Below are positions 32,498-43,583 of a DNA stretch of 64,000 nucleotides, piece by piece. Below the pieces are notes generated by a model. The model had not been told where the DNA came from. It made no database searches and worked only from the letters and a program-made list of their open reading frames with translations. Position 1 is the stretch's first letter. Each line of letters opens with the position of its first letter. The stretch lies in contig JAUFSD010000003.1 of the NCBI GenBank assembly GCA_033030425.1, positions 2,728,001 through 2,792,000 of the forward strand, given 5' to 3'. A program made the position numbers and the translations under genes. The stretch comes from Verpa conica (Eukaryota > Ascomycota > Pezizomycetes > Pezizales > Morchellaceae).

Positions 32498-35215
32498 TCA
32501 CTTCACAGCATTGGGTTTCTCCTCCCCTTCCTTCTTCTTCTCCTGCTGTTTTGCGGCCTTCTTTCCCTTCTTTTTCTCCTTTTTCGCGTCATCCTCAGCC
32601 AACTTCTCCTGTTTCCCACCATATTTGGTTCTCCAGATCTCTTCCTGCTTCTCGTCGATTCTAGAAAACAGGTAGGCAGCCTTCCCAATGACATGTCCAG
32701 GAAGCAGACCCTCAGCTTCCCATACATCAGGTATAGTACGTAGTGGAGCGTTGAGCTGGTCGATGATCGACATAGTTGTAGCAGGCATATACGGGTACAC
32801 AAGCGCCGAAAGAAGGTAAATTAAGTTCAGCCCAAAACCAACAACTGCAGCAGCTTTTTCAGGGAAGTTGGCAAAAAGACTGTTGTCGAGCTTGTTATCT
32901 TGGAGGAAACGATTGCCCTCGCCAGATACCGCCATAGCCTTTTCAAGCCCAGCTCTCAAATGCACGCCCTCAAGGTCCTCAACGTAGCCTTTTAGAAGAG
33001 CGTTGATAGATTCTTTATACTGGTCGAATGAAGGGTCTCTGATACCCTTGGTGTAATCAGGGACCACACCAGAATATTTTGCATTAACAAACTTCACCAA
33101 ACGGTTGACAAAGTTCCCAAGGTTAGCTAGGAGCTCGGAGTTGTTCTTTGTAACGAAGTCTTTCCAGACAAACTGAGTATCACCCGCCTCCGGGCGAGAA
33201 GAGAGAAGGTAGTAACGCCAGACCTATACCAAAAATTAGCTGTAAACTTCATAGCCTAGTTTGAGGTTATCCATACACTTGGTGGCACCCCAGTGTCCTG
33301 TGCGTTGTTTCCAAACACACCCACACCTCTGCTCTTTGAGAACTTGCCACCCTCATACTGGAGATACTCAGTGGTGCTAATATGGTGTAACATAGTCCAA
33401 TCCCCATTCCTAGTTCCTATCTGGCTACCTGGGAAAACAACAGTATGGAAAGGGACGTTATCCTTGCCCATGAACTGGTAGAGTTTTACGTTATCCGCAT
33501 TCCTCCACCATTTTTTCCATTCCTTCGTGTAATTCGCAGTAATAGAGACATATCCGATACACGCGTCAAACCACACATACATGACCTTCTCCTCAAAGCC
33601 TGGTAGAGGTACAGGAGTTCCCCATTTTAGGTCACGAGTGATGCAGCGCTTCGTAAGTCCCTGCTTAAGCCAGGATTCGGTGATTATCCGTCCATTCCTA
33701 GACCATTGACCGTTCTCAGCTGATCTTTGTGACCATTCCTCAATCTCTGGCTGAAGTTTCTCGAGATCGATGAAGATGTGAGTAGAATCTCGGGGGATTG
33801 GGCTAGTACCATCGAGCTTGCACCTTGGCCTAATAAGTTCGAATGGGTCCAGTAGCTGTCCACAGGTATCACACTGGTCTCCTCTGGCATCTTCATACCC
33901 ACATTTAGGACAAGTACCCTCCACAAAGCGATCAGCCAAGAATCCTTGATGCTTCTCACAAAAGAGTTGGGTCATAGACTCTTCAACAAGGAAACCGCTC
34001 TTGTGGAGATTCATAAAAATATCCTGTGCAATCTCAGTTTGAGCATTTGTAGTTGTACGGCCAAAGTAATCAAAGCCAATATCAAACCACTTGTAGATTT
34101 CGTCGTGGAGAGCATTGTACTTGTCGCACAACTCTCTAGGGGTGCAACCCTCCTCGAGTGCTTTAGTTTCAGTCGCAGTTCCATACTCATCTGTACCACA
34201 CACGTAAAGAGTGTTGTAGTTACGGGCTTTAGCATATCTGTATTGATTATCAGCGTCATCCCAAGATGGTATAGTTTAATTATTACCTCGAAAATACATC
34301 CGCACTGAGAACACTCCCAATAATGTTTCCAAGATGCGGTACATTATTCACATATGGCAGTGCCGATGTAATAAGTATGTTTCTCTCGCCCGGTACCGGA
34401 AGTCTGCAGACAGGATTAGAATTTATGGCCAACCACAATGCGCCACCTCAACCTACATATCCTCGCCAGGCCCCGGAATCTTCATCTCCAAACCATCTTT
34501 TATCTGCTTTATGAACACCCTTTCAGCCTTCTCTTCTAAACCCGGGGCTCCTCTGCTGACGCTTATAGGCTTATCGGCTGTGTGTACTGCGGCTTGCTCA
34601 ATCCCGGATTTTGCCCAAGAGCTTCCGATTATCTTGATGAACCAGGTCGAAAGTACAGAGTCCTTAGTCGAGGGAGCCCCTGAAGCTAGGTCATACAGTG
34701 CAGAGAAAAGGATTATTTCAGCAGGACTCGGTGCGGCAGTGGTATCCTATGCCAAAAAACAATGAGCTAGAAATCAATAGGATATATTCCTTAAACTGCC
34801 CTACCTTGCCAAAGTTGGCATTTGAGATAATATTCTCTGCTATATCCCACTTGAGATCTTGTATGGACTCCTCAAATTCAATCAATGCAAAATCCTTCAA
34901 CGCCCTTTCGCCGGTTTTTGGCCACGGGTTTGATCCAACGACGGAGAAGTAGCGGACAATAGCGTTTGCTTCGATCAGGACTTTATTATCTTTAGGTGAC
35001 TCGACACTGACGTTGGTTTGACTGGCTGCTGGATTTGGGTAAACATTAGTATCTTTGTCTAGATGAGGAAGGATATCGGTGAGCAAACCCTTTGAGTACT
35101 GGACAGGAACACCGTAAGCGGTAGCCGCAATACAGACTTTGAGGGCTTGAGTGAAGGCAGAGGATCCCCCAGGGGCGGGGACTGGAATATTGACTTTCAA
35201 CGTCGGTGTCGCCAT
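32498..35215 (-). CDS. MES1: Methionyl-tRNA synthetase, cytosolic
   Basis: Five exons: 35215..34805, 34746..34457, 34403..34287, 34237..33277, 33223..32498; 834 residues, introns 49-58 nt. The N-terminal ~190 residues form the GST-like appendix used in yeast to bind the Arc1 cofactor ([37 protein letters not shown]). The class I catalytic core follows: HIGH-like HLGN in [28 protein letters not shown], zinc-knuckle cysteines [40 protein letters not shown], and KMSKS-like GGKFSKSRG. The anticodon-binding helical domain contains [12 protein letters not shown]. The C-terminus is a Lys/Glu-rich tail. It charges cytosolic tRNA-Met. It is transcribed divergently from LTO1 across 606 bases. The start ATG is the first in frame and begins the conserved GST-like region. 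Confidence 0.95.
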
Positions 35216-35821
35216 TTTTGGCGGATAGGTACTTTGTCTCTAACGCGCTTCACCCCGCAGTTAACAAAGTACTAAGTATGACGCAAGGAACCATTAACAG
35301 CCGCCACAGCTAGTTGGTAAATCGTACAGTGGGATAGTTACGTTTAGGAGTATTGTTTGATTTGTGGTGTGATATTATTCGTCACTAGAATTCCACCTGT
35401 CTGAAGGTTGAGGATATGCCGATTCAGAATGGGGTGACGGTGAGTCAAGGAGGCATGATGTCTATCGGGTTCTTATCAAGCGGGGATTCGTGACCTAGGA
35501 TTGTTTCACCAAGAGCTCCCCAAACATTGGCAACACCACCTTCAGACATTTTATAACAACCATAATCATAGGAAACTTCTTGGTTATCATCAAGTATATG
35601 CTACGGATTTAACTCGAGGTATTTGTGTAACCCATGTTTTTTCGAGGGGGTATTGGCAGGCCAGATCTTTACACCTACATGTACTACATGTAGTAACCAC
35701 CCGGGAAACAACTGCTACGCTCGTTATCAAATATCCCAATTACCAAAGAACAAGAACTATTACTATCCCTTAGAAAAGTCCTCAAATCTCTCGGTTTACT
35801 CTAAACCCCTCGCAGAACCTA
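35216..35821. promoter_or_regulatory. Divergent intergenic region between MES1 and LTO1
   Basis: The 606 bases between two divergent start codons must hold both promoters. Two overlapping-type palindromes TACATGTA lie at 35676 and 35685, one base apart. No other motif can be named. Confidence 0.6.
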
Positions 35822-36371
35822 ATGGCCGACATCTTCGACTCAATATTGAATTTGGAGGAAGAGTAAGAATGTCTCTTGTTTGGGGTTTTTTGGTCATTCG
35901 AGTCACTAAGATTCGTGCAGCTTCTACCAAGAAGGATACAATCTTGGCCTAGCGGATGGCGAACAGGCTGGGAGGATCGAGGGCCGCGCTTTTGGCCTTG
36001 AGAAAGGGTTTGAAAAGTTTCTAGAACTAGGCAGGCTCCAGGGTCGCTGCTCAGTCTGGAAGGCTAGGATTCCACCAGCCGAAAAATCCGCTATCGAGAG
36101 CACAGGACCAGCAAAAAATATTCGAATAACAAACTCACGTGTACAAAAGCAAACCGAGTCTCTAGCCATCATCTTGACAAACCCACCATTCAAGAACGAC
36201 GAGGAGGCAGTTGAAGAGGTGGAAGAGACGCTGAAACGAGGAAGGAACAAGGCAAAAGTTTTGTCAAATATGTTGGGAGAAAAAGATGAAACTGGTAGTG
36301 TGAAAGGTATCGTAGACAACGAGAGCATAGAAGATGCTGGGAGAGGTGCTAGAGGCGCCGGGAAGATTTAG
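35822..36371 (+). CDS. LTO1: LTO1/ORAOV1 homologue (Yae1-Lto1 complex subunit)
   Basis: Two exons, 35822..35862 and 35921..36371, with a 58-nt intron (GTAAGA...GTGCAG); 163 residues. The N-terminus MADIFDSILNLEEDFYQEGY and the following GLADGEQAGRIEGRAFGLEKG contain the repeated G-x3 (deca-GX3) pattern that defines Yae1/Lto1 proteins. Lto1 works with Yae1 as an adaptor that brings the ABC protein Rli1/ABCE1 to the cytosolic iron-sulfur assembly machinery, needed for ribosome biogenesis and translation. The C-terminus is charged and poorly conserved and ends RGARGAGKI. Neither exon alone looks convincing, but splicing fuses the family signature exactly. It is followed on the same strand by ATG44 after 552 bases. 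Confidence 0.88.
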
Positions 36372-36923
36372 CCACTGGCGAGGCAATACTTGGGCGGCCT
36401 TCGAACTGAGAGCTGCCTTCGAGCCTTGCGGCTGATATTTATTCTATTATATGGTAAATGTTTCTTGGACTGGGTCAGTGACCTGGAATTTCAAAATTTC
36501 TTGTTGACTACATGTATCATTGAGCTGTCAAACCTAACATCCATACTACATCTGAAAGTGTGATGCTGATGGGTAATTGGTTACAAGGCCAGAGTGCATA
36601 AATTGATATTTGGATACATGTAATTTCACATGGAACCATTCCGGTGTCTGTGTTGTCCATGGGCCCGGTCTAACTAAAACAACAATGCCGTTGTCCCGGA
36701 AGTTCGTTGCCAGCAACACTAGATAACCGCACGTGCACGCCAACTGAATAGAAGACTCCCCACAGGGCAGCTTCCTCATCTCCTTACATCCAACCCTTCC
36801 TCCACAATCCCATCTCAAGTCTTAAGTTCACCGACAATAAAATAATCTTTCGTGGCCTCGCAGAGATCGATAATCATCTCACCCACCAACAAAATTATTC
36901 CCTTCATATTTCTACCATTCAGA
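36372..36923. other. Intergenic region between LTO1 and ATG44
   Basis: Contains TACATGTA at 36509 and 36615; presumably includes the ATG44 promoter and 5' UTR. Confidence 0.55.
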
Positions 36924-37359
36924 ATGGTACGTTTTCTCGTTAACCCCCGCACACCACAATGAAGTTATTAGTGAGCAGTCTCAACTTAAAAAAATACTGA
37001 TATTTACGCCTGAATATAGCTTGGGAGATTAGCTCACTATGGCTTCGACGCCATCCTCTTCTCTGCATTCCTTGCAGGTGTCAAGCGCTCCACAGGACTC
37101 ACGTACTACACATCCTTCCTTCCTTGTCTCTGAGCTAGCCCCGCACAAACCTATTTAAAACCCCGTTCTGCCACAAATAAGGCTTCTGGAAAAAAAGTCG
37201 TGAGCTGAAACTGACTCTAGTCCCAGTCTCCAAACAGAGAAGATAGAATCTAAAGATGTTCGCTCGGCCCTCGAAAAGTACCTTAACATCGGCGAATGGA
37301 TGATGGACCAGAGTATTGCCGTCATGGGTAGCAGCTCTTATTTCGAGAGGAAACGGTGA
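36924..37359 (+). CDS. ATG44: Mitofissin ATG44 (DUF1748 family), 72 residues
   Basis: Three exons: 36924..36926 (the ATG alone), 37020..37102, 37227..37359. Introns are 93 nt (GTACGT...TATAG) and 124 nt (GTACTA...CCCAG). The protein begins MLGRLAHYGFDAILFSAFLA, continues GVKRSTGLTLQTEKIESKDV and ends GSSSYFERKR, which is the DUF1748 pattern over the full length. This family is now known as mitofissin (Atg44), a small intermembrane-space protein that drives mitochondrial fission during mitophagy in yeasts. An amphipathic N-terminal helix is followed by the conserved KRSTGL turn. Length matches the yeast protein closely. Because all coding exons are short the gene is easily overlooked. The placement of the start codon on its own exon follows from the strong donor directly after ATG and the absence of an alternative in-frame ATG in exon 2. 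Confidence 0.88.
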
Positions 37360-37967
37360 TCGAACGATTCTCACCTGGGAGTCTTTTGCGCTTTACGATT
37401 TGGTCAAATGCTTGGTGGAGGTCGCTGCGGGGTTAGATTTAGGCATCAGGGAAGTAAAGCGGGGTTGTATAACCACGAAGTATTGGGCAACCATATTACT
37501 TCAGACTCTTTGGTATGGGTGAATGGATTAAATACGCTCTTTTCTCCTTTTATTTTGTTTCTTGTTTAGGTTTTAGGAGTTCTTTTTTTTTTCTTTTGCT
37601 ACATTCTTGTACTCTTTAAACACATCCTTCAGTGTAGCCTTTTCACTAGAAGGTTGTAGATATTAGTTTGCTCCTCTCACACTGACAGGCAGGAGTGTTT
37701 ATCCTGTGATGAAATTACGAATGATATTTATCCAGAATGCGGAGTATTGTAAGAGATAATCCTATTTGAAATTCTTGTATAAAGTACAACCAGCCAGCCA
37801 ACGCCCAAAGGAGAGATTTATTCAGTACTAGACAAATAAGGGCAACGGGAATCCAAGGAAGAAACTATAACAGTATTAAGATGTGCCAATCGACCAAAAC
37901 GGCACAGAAAAAAAAGACAAAGAAACCAACCAAGTCCGTGCCCAATTTGCACTAGACCCTAACTGCT
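37360..37967. other. Convergent 3' flanks of ATG44 and TAF10
   Basis: No gene seen; T-rich stretch at 37545-37600. Confidence 0.6.
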
Positions 37968-38713
37968 CTATCGGTAGAACTCTGGCCTTCTGGTGTTAAC
38001 GCCATATTCCCCGACAGCACTACCAAGGTCTTCCATAGTCAACACAGTCCTCCCAGCACTCCCGCCGCTACCTCCACCACCACCAAAGCCTGGTCGTGCA
38101 ATTGGCCTAAAGGACCCACCACCTCCTGTACCACCACCAGTTCCTCCAGCACCACCTCCAGCGCCCACATTGAGGGCTCCAATACCAGGTACACCACTGG
38201 CATTAGATGAGTTTTGGCGTATACGTGAGTATTGGTATGCATCGGTGGCGATATCAGCGATAAATTTCTGGGTTGCAAGGGCGAGGAGACGCTTCAGACG
38301 TGGGTCGGCAGTTGAGAGGCCAGAAAGTGACAGATAGTAGTCTGTTACAGCATCTGGGATCTACAGTCATCATTATCAAAATAGAGTTAGCTATCACGTG
38401 TAACCTTTAAGCCTTTTCACATGATAAAAGACAAATATCAAGATATACATGGAGTTATGGGAGAATAAATTGTCAGTGGGGTTCTTACGATCGGCGCATA
38501 CTCTTCCATCATTCCTAAAAACTCACGGAGGTTCCTGTCCTTCCTTGCTGCGACAGGAGCTGGCGCTGGGATTCTGTCACCTGCGACCGCAAGGGAATCC
38601 TGCTGTGGCGCGTTGTTTGCGTTTTCCATATCCACATCTACATCTGGGAGCGTGTTCTCGGGAGTATTTTCAGTTTTGATAACCGGTTGCGAAGGATCAG
38701 ATGGGTTGGTCAT
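37968..38713 (-). CDS. TAF10: TFIID/SAGA subunit TAF10
   Basis: Two exons, 38713..38489 and 38360..37968; 205 residues; intron 128 nt (GTAAGA...CTGTAG). The histone-fold core is intact: [19 protein letters not shown] spans the junction, followed by [30 protein letters not shown] and [10 protein letters not shown], then [19 protein letters not shown] Gly-rich insert of ~40 residues (GAGGGAGGTGGGTGGGG and later [10 protein letters not shown]) is placed between the helices before TVLTMEDL, as in other fungal TAF10 proteins. The N-terminal ~55 residues are acidic and disordered. TAF10 is shared by the general transcription factor TFIID and the SAGA coactivator. It lies on the same strand upstream-adjacent to ataxin-10 with 333 bases between them. 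Confidence 0.95.
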
Positions 38714-39046
38714 GGCTGCTGATCAAGCTGGAGTTGGATGTGGTGCTGAAGGGGGGTTGTCAATGTTGAGGTGATGAGTGTTTTAGAACTTACATGTAGT
38801 TATGCATAGGGAGGCGACCGGATGTTGCCGAAGCAGAGCCGCTAACTAGGCAGCGCGCAGTTTAACCTTACCTCACTCCTTTGAAAGTTATGTTATATGA
38901 TCACGAGCCCCCTATCCTTTACAGCCTGGAGAATCATGTATAGCCTCCACCTTATACTAAGAAGAAAAAGCAGAAGTGTATATGGCAGCTAGTTGAATTA
39001 CAGTTACCCTAACCCTGAACATCTATCAGACTCGACAAATAGTAAT
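38714..39046. other. Short intergenic region between TAF10 and ATXN10
   Basis: TACATGTA at 38791 lies 78 bases upstream of the TAF10 start; nothing else recognised. Confidence 0.55.
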
Positions 39047-41604
39047 TTATTTCGCTTTCTCAGGTAGTTTCCTCAACTGTACTCTCCCGTTCTCGTCAAT
39101 AAAGTGTTCGTACCCGTTCTTGTCAAGTACTTCACTAGGTACCGTCCGTACGGCATCTAACTCTTCAACGACCCTCTGGTTCATAGTATTACCCTCCAAC
39201 ATATTCCTAATGCACAAGATGGCATGTTCTCGAATATCTATAGATATCAGCAAACATTACCAAAATGGGAGATTTACAAAACTTACAAGGGTTATCATCG
39301 TCAATCATGCATTGGTTTAGGATAGCCTGTAATCCTTCCTTCTCCCTGACGATATTTTGCACCGCCTGATTTTTCCATGCAAATCCGCTGAGGAGAAGTA
39401 TAAGATACCGCTTGATATGTGGCCATGTAAACTCCTCCGGTTCTGCCAGACCTCTTTCATCATCACGCCCGTCGTCATCGTCGTCTTCATCATCGCCTAG
39501 CTCTTGCATGATACGTTCTTCGTCTTCATCTCCCTCCCTTTCGGGATGAACATCAAATGGTCTCTCAACCATATAAGCTTTGCTGACTTTGGTAATAGAT
39601 TCATCTATAGTTTCCTCTATCTTGGTTGGGACTGGGTTAGGAGTAGGGGGTACTTTTGAGGCGACCCAACGCGGGATTGCACTGTCTAACTCTCCTAGTA
39701 GTTGCACTAGATCCCCCACCAGTCCTTTATCACCCCCTAGAAGGATTTTCTTAGCTTCCTCATCCTCGGAGAATAGAACGAGCAGTTCAAGAAACTGATA
39801 AACCCCTTCATATATTCGGTCTAGGTCCCATAGACTATACTCGAACTTCTCTTTCTTCTCCTTTCCCTTCCTAATCGCGCCTTGTAACTGTATTATCTTA
39901 ATTGTAGGAGGAAGGACATGCTTCCGGAATATACCCACGAAAAAGGTAGGTATAGAACTCTCGATTAGTGGAGGTATTTCGTATGGTTCGGTTGATTCAC
40001 CAGCAGGTGATACAGCTGGGGCTGTTTGTGATACTGTGATTGAAGGAGAAGGGATGTTAAATGGGTGGACAGAGGGAGGTGGATGTGGACTGGAGGAATT
40101 TAGATTTTGTGTGCCTATTATGGGAGCTTGTGGGCGATAGACTGAGACGAGGAGCTTCAATAGCACTGATTGGGCGGGTGTGACGATGTCCTTATCACTA
40201 AAAAAAGTACGGATTAGTAAATAATTAAAGATGTGCTACAGGAGTAAAACACACTCTCTAAAGCATTCATAAGCATAAGGTATTAATCCATTGATCAGTA
40301 TAGCTTCAACAACTTGAGACCTACAAAAGTACTCTAGTCAGCACCTAAAGTTCGGTTTTATGGTCTACAGGTTTTCTCACATCATCCTATAACAAAAGTC
40401 GTCCTCATCGACTTCCCATGCCCCCAAAAAGACCAGAACCTCCCGTAGCAAACTTCTACCATAACCTTGGGCAAGCATTAATTTGCATCGCACTGCCTGC
40501 ATTGCTTGGTCTGTGCCCTCGAACGAAACTACCCCACTTTGCAAGATCATCGGTAAGGGCTCGATTTCATCTGGCTGTAACAGTCTCGGCACCTCCGTCA
40601 TAAATCCAGGTTTATAATATTTGGCATTGAACCCAACCGACAGAGAATTGCATTTTGCCACCGTTTCCGTATGGTTATTTCCACTGCTGCCTGTTGCATT
40701 ACCAACTAGACCAACCCCTGAACCAGACGATGGATGTGGCTTATTTGAATATTTTGTTTTCGGCTTTAGGGTACTCTTTGGGGTAGGGATGTTTGTATTT
40801 GGACTGACTGAGGATGGTGTTCCAAACATATGTAGCCAAACGTGAAGTTTGCGAGTTTCATTTTGAGTCATGAGGTTGTTTAGAAACTGAAGTGAGGTTA
40901 TAAGAACTTTCTTATCTACAGAATCACATACTCGGCGGTTAGCCAATATCCATGGGGGTTGTTTTCTGGGGGGTTTTTTTTATAGTAATCAAGATAGCAC
41001 CTACATCCAGACTTGACTTGCATTTCTTTCTCATGGGCTGGCTTATCGAGGTTAGCAGGGATAGGTTTGCTGGCTTTCTCGATACAGATGTCCAGTAGCC
41101 TCCGAATCTCTGCTTCGAATCCCTCTTCACTATATTCCGAGTTTGATTATTAGAAATTTACACCCTCTTTACTAGGAAAATTCGACTGAAGTCATACGCT
41201 GCAAGATTCTGGGCCTTTTCCCTAGCAGCCAGAAGATTTCTCCCAAGTATCGCTAAATCCCATACTTTCGGGAGCAAATGGTGTTTGTTGGCTGTAAGTT
41301 GATCATTTCCAGATTTGAGGGTTTCTGTTAGTGCCTTCCATACTCGAGATGAGTAGCCCAAAGTCTCTCTAAAAGTTGTCTAGTCAACGAATGCCTCATT
41401 ATCATACATACGATATGATGCCTCAAACAAGCAGCTACTCATACACACATACCTGGCCTCCCGACTTCTCTGTGATTTTTTGACTATGACTTTTAGTTCT
41501 GAGTCACCCAATGATTCCTTTTGTGGTAGGATAATCCCAGGGTGGGTGAAGCTGGCCTGGGTTCCGAATAGCACCGTTAAGAGGAGCTCCGGTAACAGCG
41601 ACAT
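39047..41604 (-). CDS. CTR86: Ataxin-10 homologue (Ctr86 family)
   Basis: Seven exons: 41604..41453, 41368..41198, 41129..41022, 40965..40381, 40320..40255, 40197..39287, 39237..39047; 727 residues. The C-terminal ataxin-10 domain is clear: SVLLKLLVSVY, FTWPHIKRYLILLLSGFAW, IDDDNPYIREHAILCIRNML and LRKLPEKAK at the end. The N-terminal part is an armadillo-like helical repeat protein (WDLAILGRNLLAAREKAQNLA, QPPWILANRRV, VLITSLQFLNNLM). Intron 3 is GC-AG (GCAAGT...CCCCAG, 56 nt); intron 2's donor (GTATGA) was chosen because it joins AQNLAA to EEGFEAEIRRLL and is less certain. Exon 5 is a 66-nt exon encoding NGLIPYAYECFRD. Ataxin-10 proteins act in septation and cytokinesis in yeasts and in neuronal survival in mammals; the molecular role is unclear. 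A Ser/Pro-rich loop in exon 4 and an acidic loop in exon 6 are likely disordered. Confidence 0.88.
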
Positions 41605-43583
41605 TTAGGTTGTTTTAACTGCTAGTGAGTATTGAGGCTACGACGTTGTCCAGGACTTCTGAGAGATATGATTTCTTTGTATGTATATGTAAGCTGTTGA
41701 AGTGGGGTGACGAGATTTTGCACGCTGTGACTTGATAAGTGTAACCCCACCAAAAGAACTGTGACCCAGGTCTCGTGGTGAGAAACCCGCAGCCGCATTG
41801 TGAGCCACGTAACTCGGGGAAAATCGGTGCCCACCAAGGGGTCTCACTCATGATTAATCCTGGTGATCACCCTAGCAGATTCAGGCATACCTATGAATGT
41901 CTTACTTTGCTTACTACTCACATATATTTCTACTATACTGTGGGTAGAAGCCTAAAGATGCAATACAGCGAGAGTCCTTCAATACATAGCTGTATTTATT
42001 ATATATATATAAGAGTATTGAATTCTAGCCCGAGCTACCCTTTATTGAGCTTCTACTGTAACTTGTAGTGGGCGCCGATATGAGCGTTTGAAGTTCCACT
42101 CGTACCGCCTATGGAGGGGAAATTTTTTTTGCTGGAGAGGAAGCTGTAGTAGCTGGAATAGGCAGAAAAAGGTAAATACAGGCTGGTATTCTAAAGAAAA
42201 ATAGCTAAAGTAGATTATTGTAGTTAGATGATACTTGTGACTAAATCAATCGAATCTACAGAGTATTCTGGCGTGTATCAAGTTCCTCTTTATTAAAGGA
42301 ACCGTTATTATCGTTATTTGTACTATCAAGATAACTTACCTCGGGCTATTCCCCGGTATTCATACCCTCGTCCACCATTTCATCCACTACCTTCTGTTAT
42401 TATAACTACAGCTAGGGAGTTAGTGATACCTTATTTACCCCCTTGTCCTCTATACATATTCCTCAGTCCCGTTGCCTCATTTGAATGTTTCAACTCCAAG
42501 GCCTACACCGATTGTTCGTCCTCATTCTGGCTTCATTTTATTTTTATAAGCCAAGAACCCCGGAGCCTCAATGGCAGAGTACCCTATAAAGGGGGGGAAC
42601 TGGACAGTGATTTGCGTTTCAGGGATATAGCGTAGCTTTTATTTTGTAAATCTATTTTGGTGTATAGTAGCTCAGTAGGTATGACCGGGAAAGGTTGAGC
42701 AAGCCTTCAATGACAACCACGGTAAAGAAAATGTTTAGTGGGAGAGGAGTGGGGGTATTATACATCTCTAGCGTCTTGGCGTATTCCCGAGAAGTGGGCT
42801 GGTCAGGGCTAAAAGGTCGGTGACGTAATAGAACAGTGAAACATAGTAGGAGAAACATGCAATACTGTGACCGCTTAGATCCATGACACCTTGGTATGTC
42901 CCATGCTTTGCCTGGGTAGCTGTCTATTCTATGTAGCAAGGAGTGCTAATTATGTTAGGCCACCTGTTGCAACGTTTGCCTGCTCATAGTTATGCGGCTT
43001 ATTATATTTGGCTCCTCTCGTTTCCCCACCAGCTTCTCACCTCCGCTTCATTTCACCTATGGCGTTTCACAACTGCTCTTGCCACCAGCGCCTTTCCCTT
43101 CTGCGTTTTACCTAGCTAGGGAGCTTTGTTAGCCACCCGGCCTCGCTCGTCGATTCGTGACCGCCCAGTCTTCTCCTTCGCTGTCAGCGTTTGCTTCACT
43201 GCTCCCGACACTTTCCTCCGGTGCCAGCTTTGACGTACAAAAAAAATGAGTACTTAGCCTTAGATTTGCCTTCGGCTATTGCTCTCGCCTTCACATCTCT
43301 ATCCCCCGCCATATTACGGCCTCCTCTGCTAGGTACTAGGTTTAACCGCTGGGTACGTAGTAGCCCGACTTCTACGTGTACTCACACTCTACCAACTCTA
43401 TCTATCCATCATCTCTTTATCAACCTCTAAGTCTCTCTCTGCCTCTCTCTGCCTCTCTGTTTCCATGTAAATCTACCCAGGCAGCCTTGTGTCAAATTTT
43501 ATTCATTAGTATCAACTTGTCTTCTCAGCACTTCCTTCTGAGCACCTTCTCAAGACGTTGAAATAGTGTTCGAGCGGTTCAAG
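41605..43583. other. Intergenic region between ATXN10 and F-box gene
   Basis: About 2 kb without a supportable gene. A CTCTCTGC short tandem repeat lies at about 43430-43462. Frames at 42318..42635 (+) and 42939..42652 (-) show no motif. It serves as the promoter region for two divergent genes. Confidence 0.55.
43430..43462. repeat. CTCTCTGC-type short tandem repeat
   Basis: Three imperfect units of CTCTCTGC in the presumed 5' flank of the F-box gene, about 120 bases before its ATG. Likely a pyrimidine-rich promoter tract. Confidence 0.6.

Noticed and set aside
40966..41000. Alternative 35-nt GT-AG intron (GTGCTA donor) in the ataxin-10 gene
   Set aside because: Too short for fungal splicing; the 56-nt GC-AG alternative has a consensus GCAAGT donor and normal length.
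42318..42635. 105-codon plus-strand frame in the ATXN10/F-box intergenic region
   Set aside because: No motif, composition like flanking non-coding DNA.
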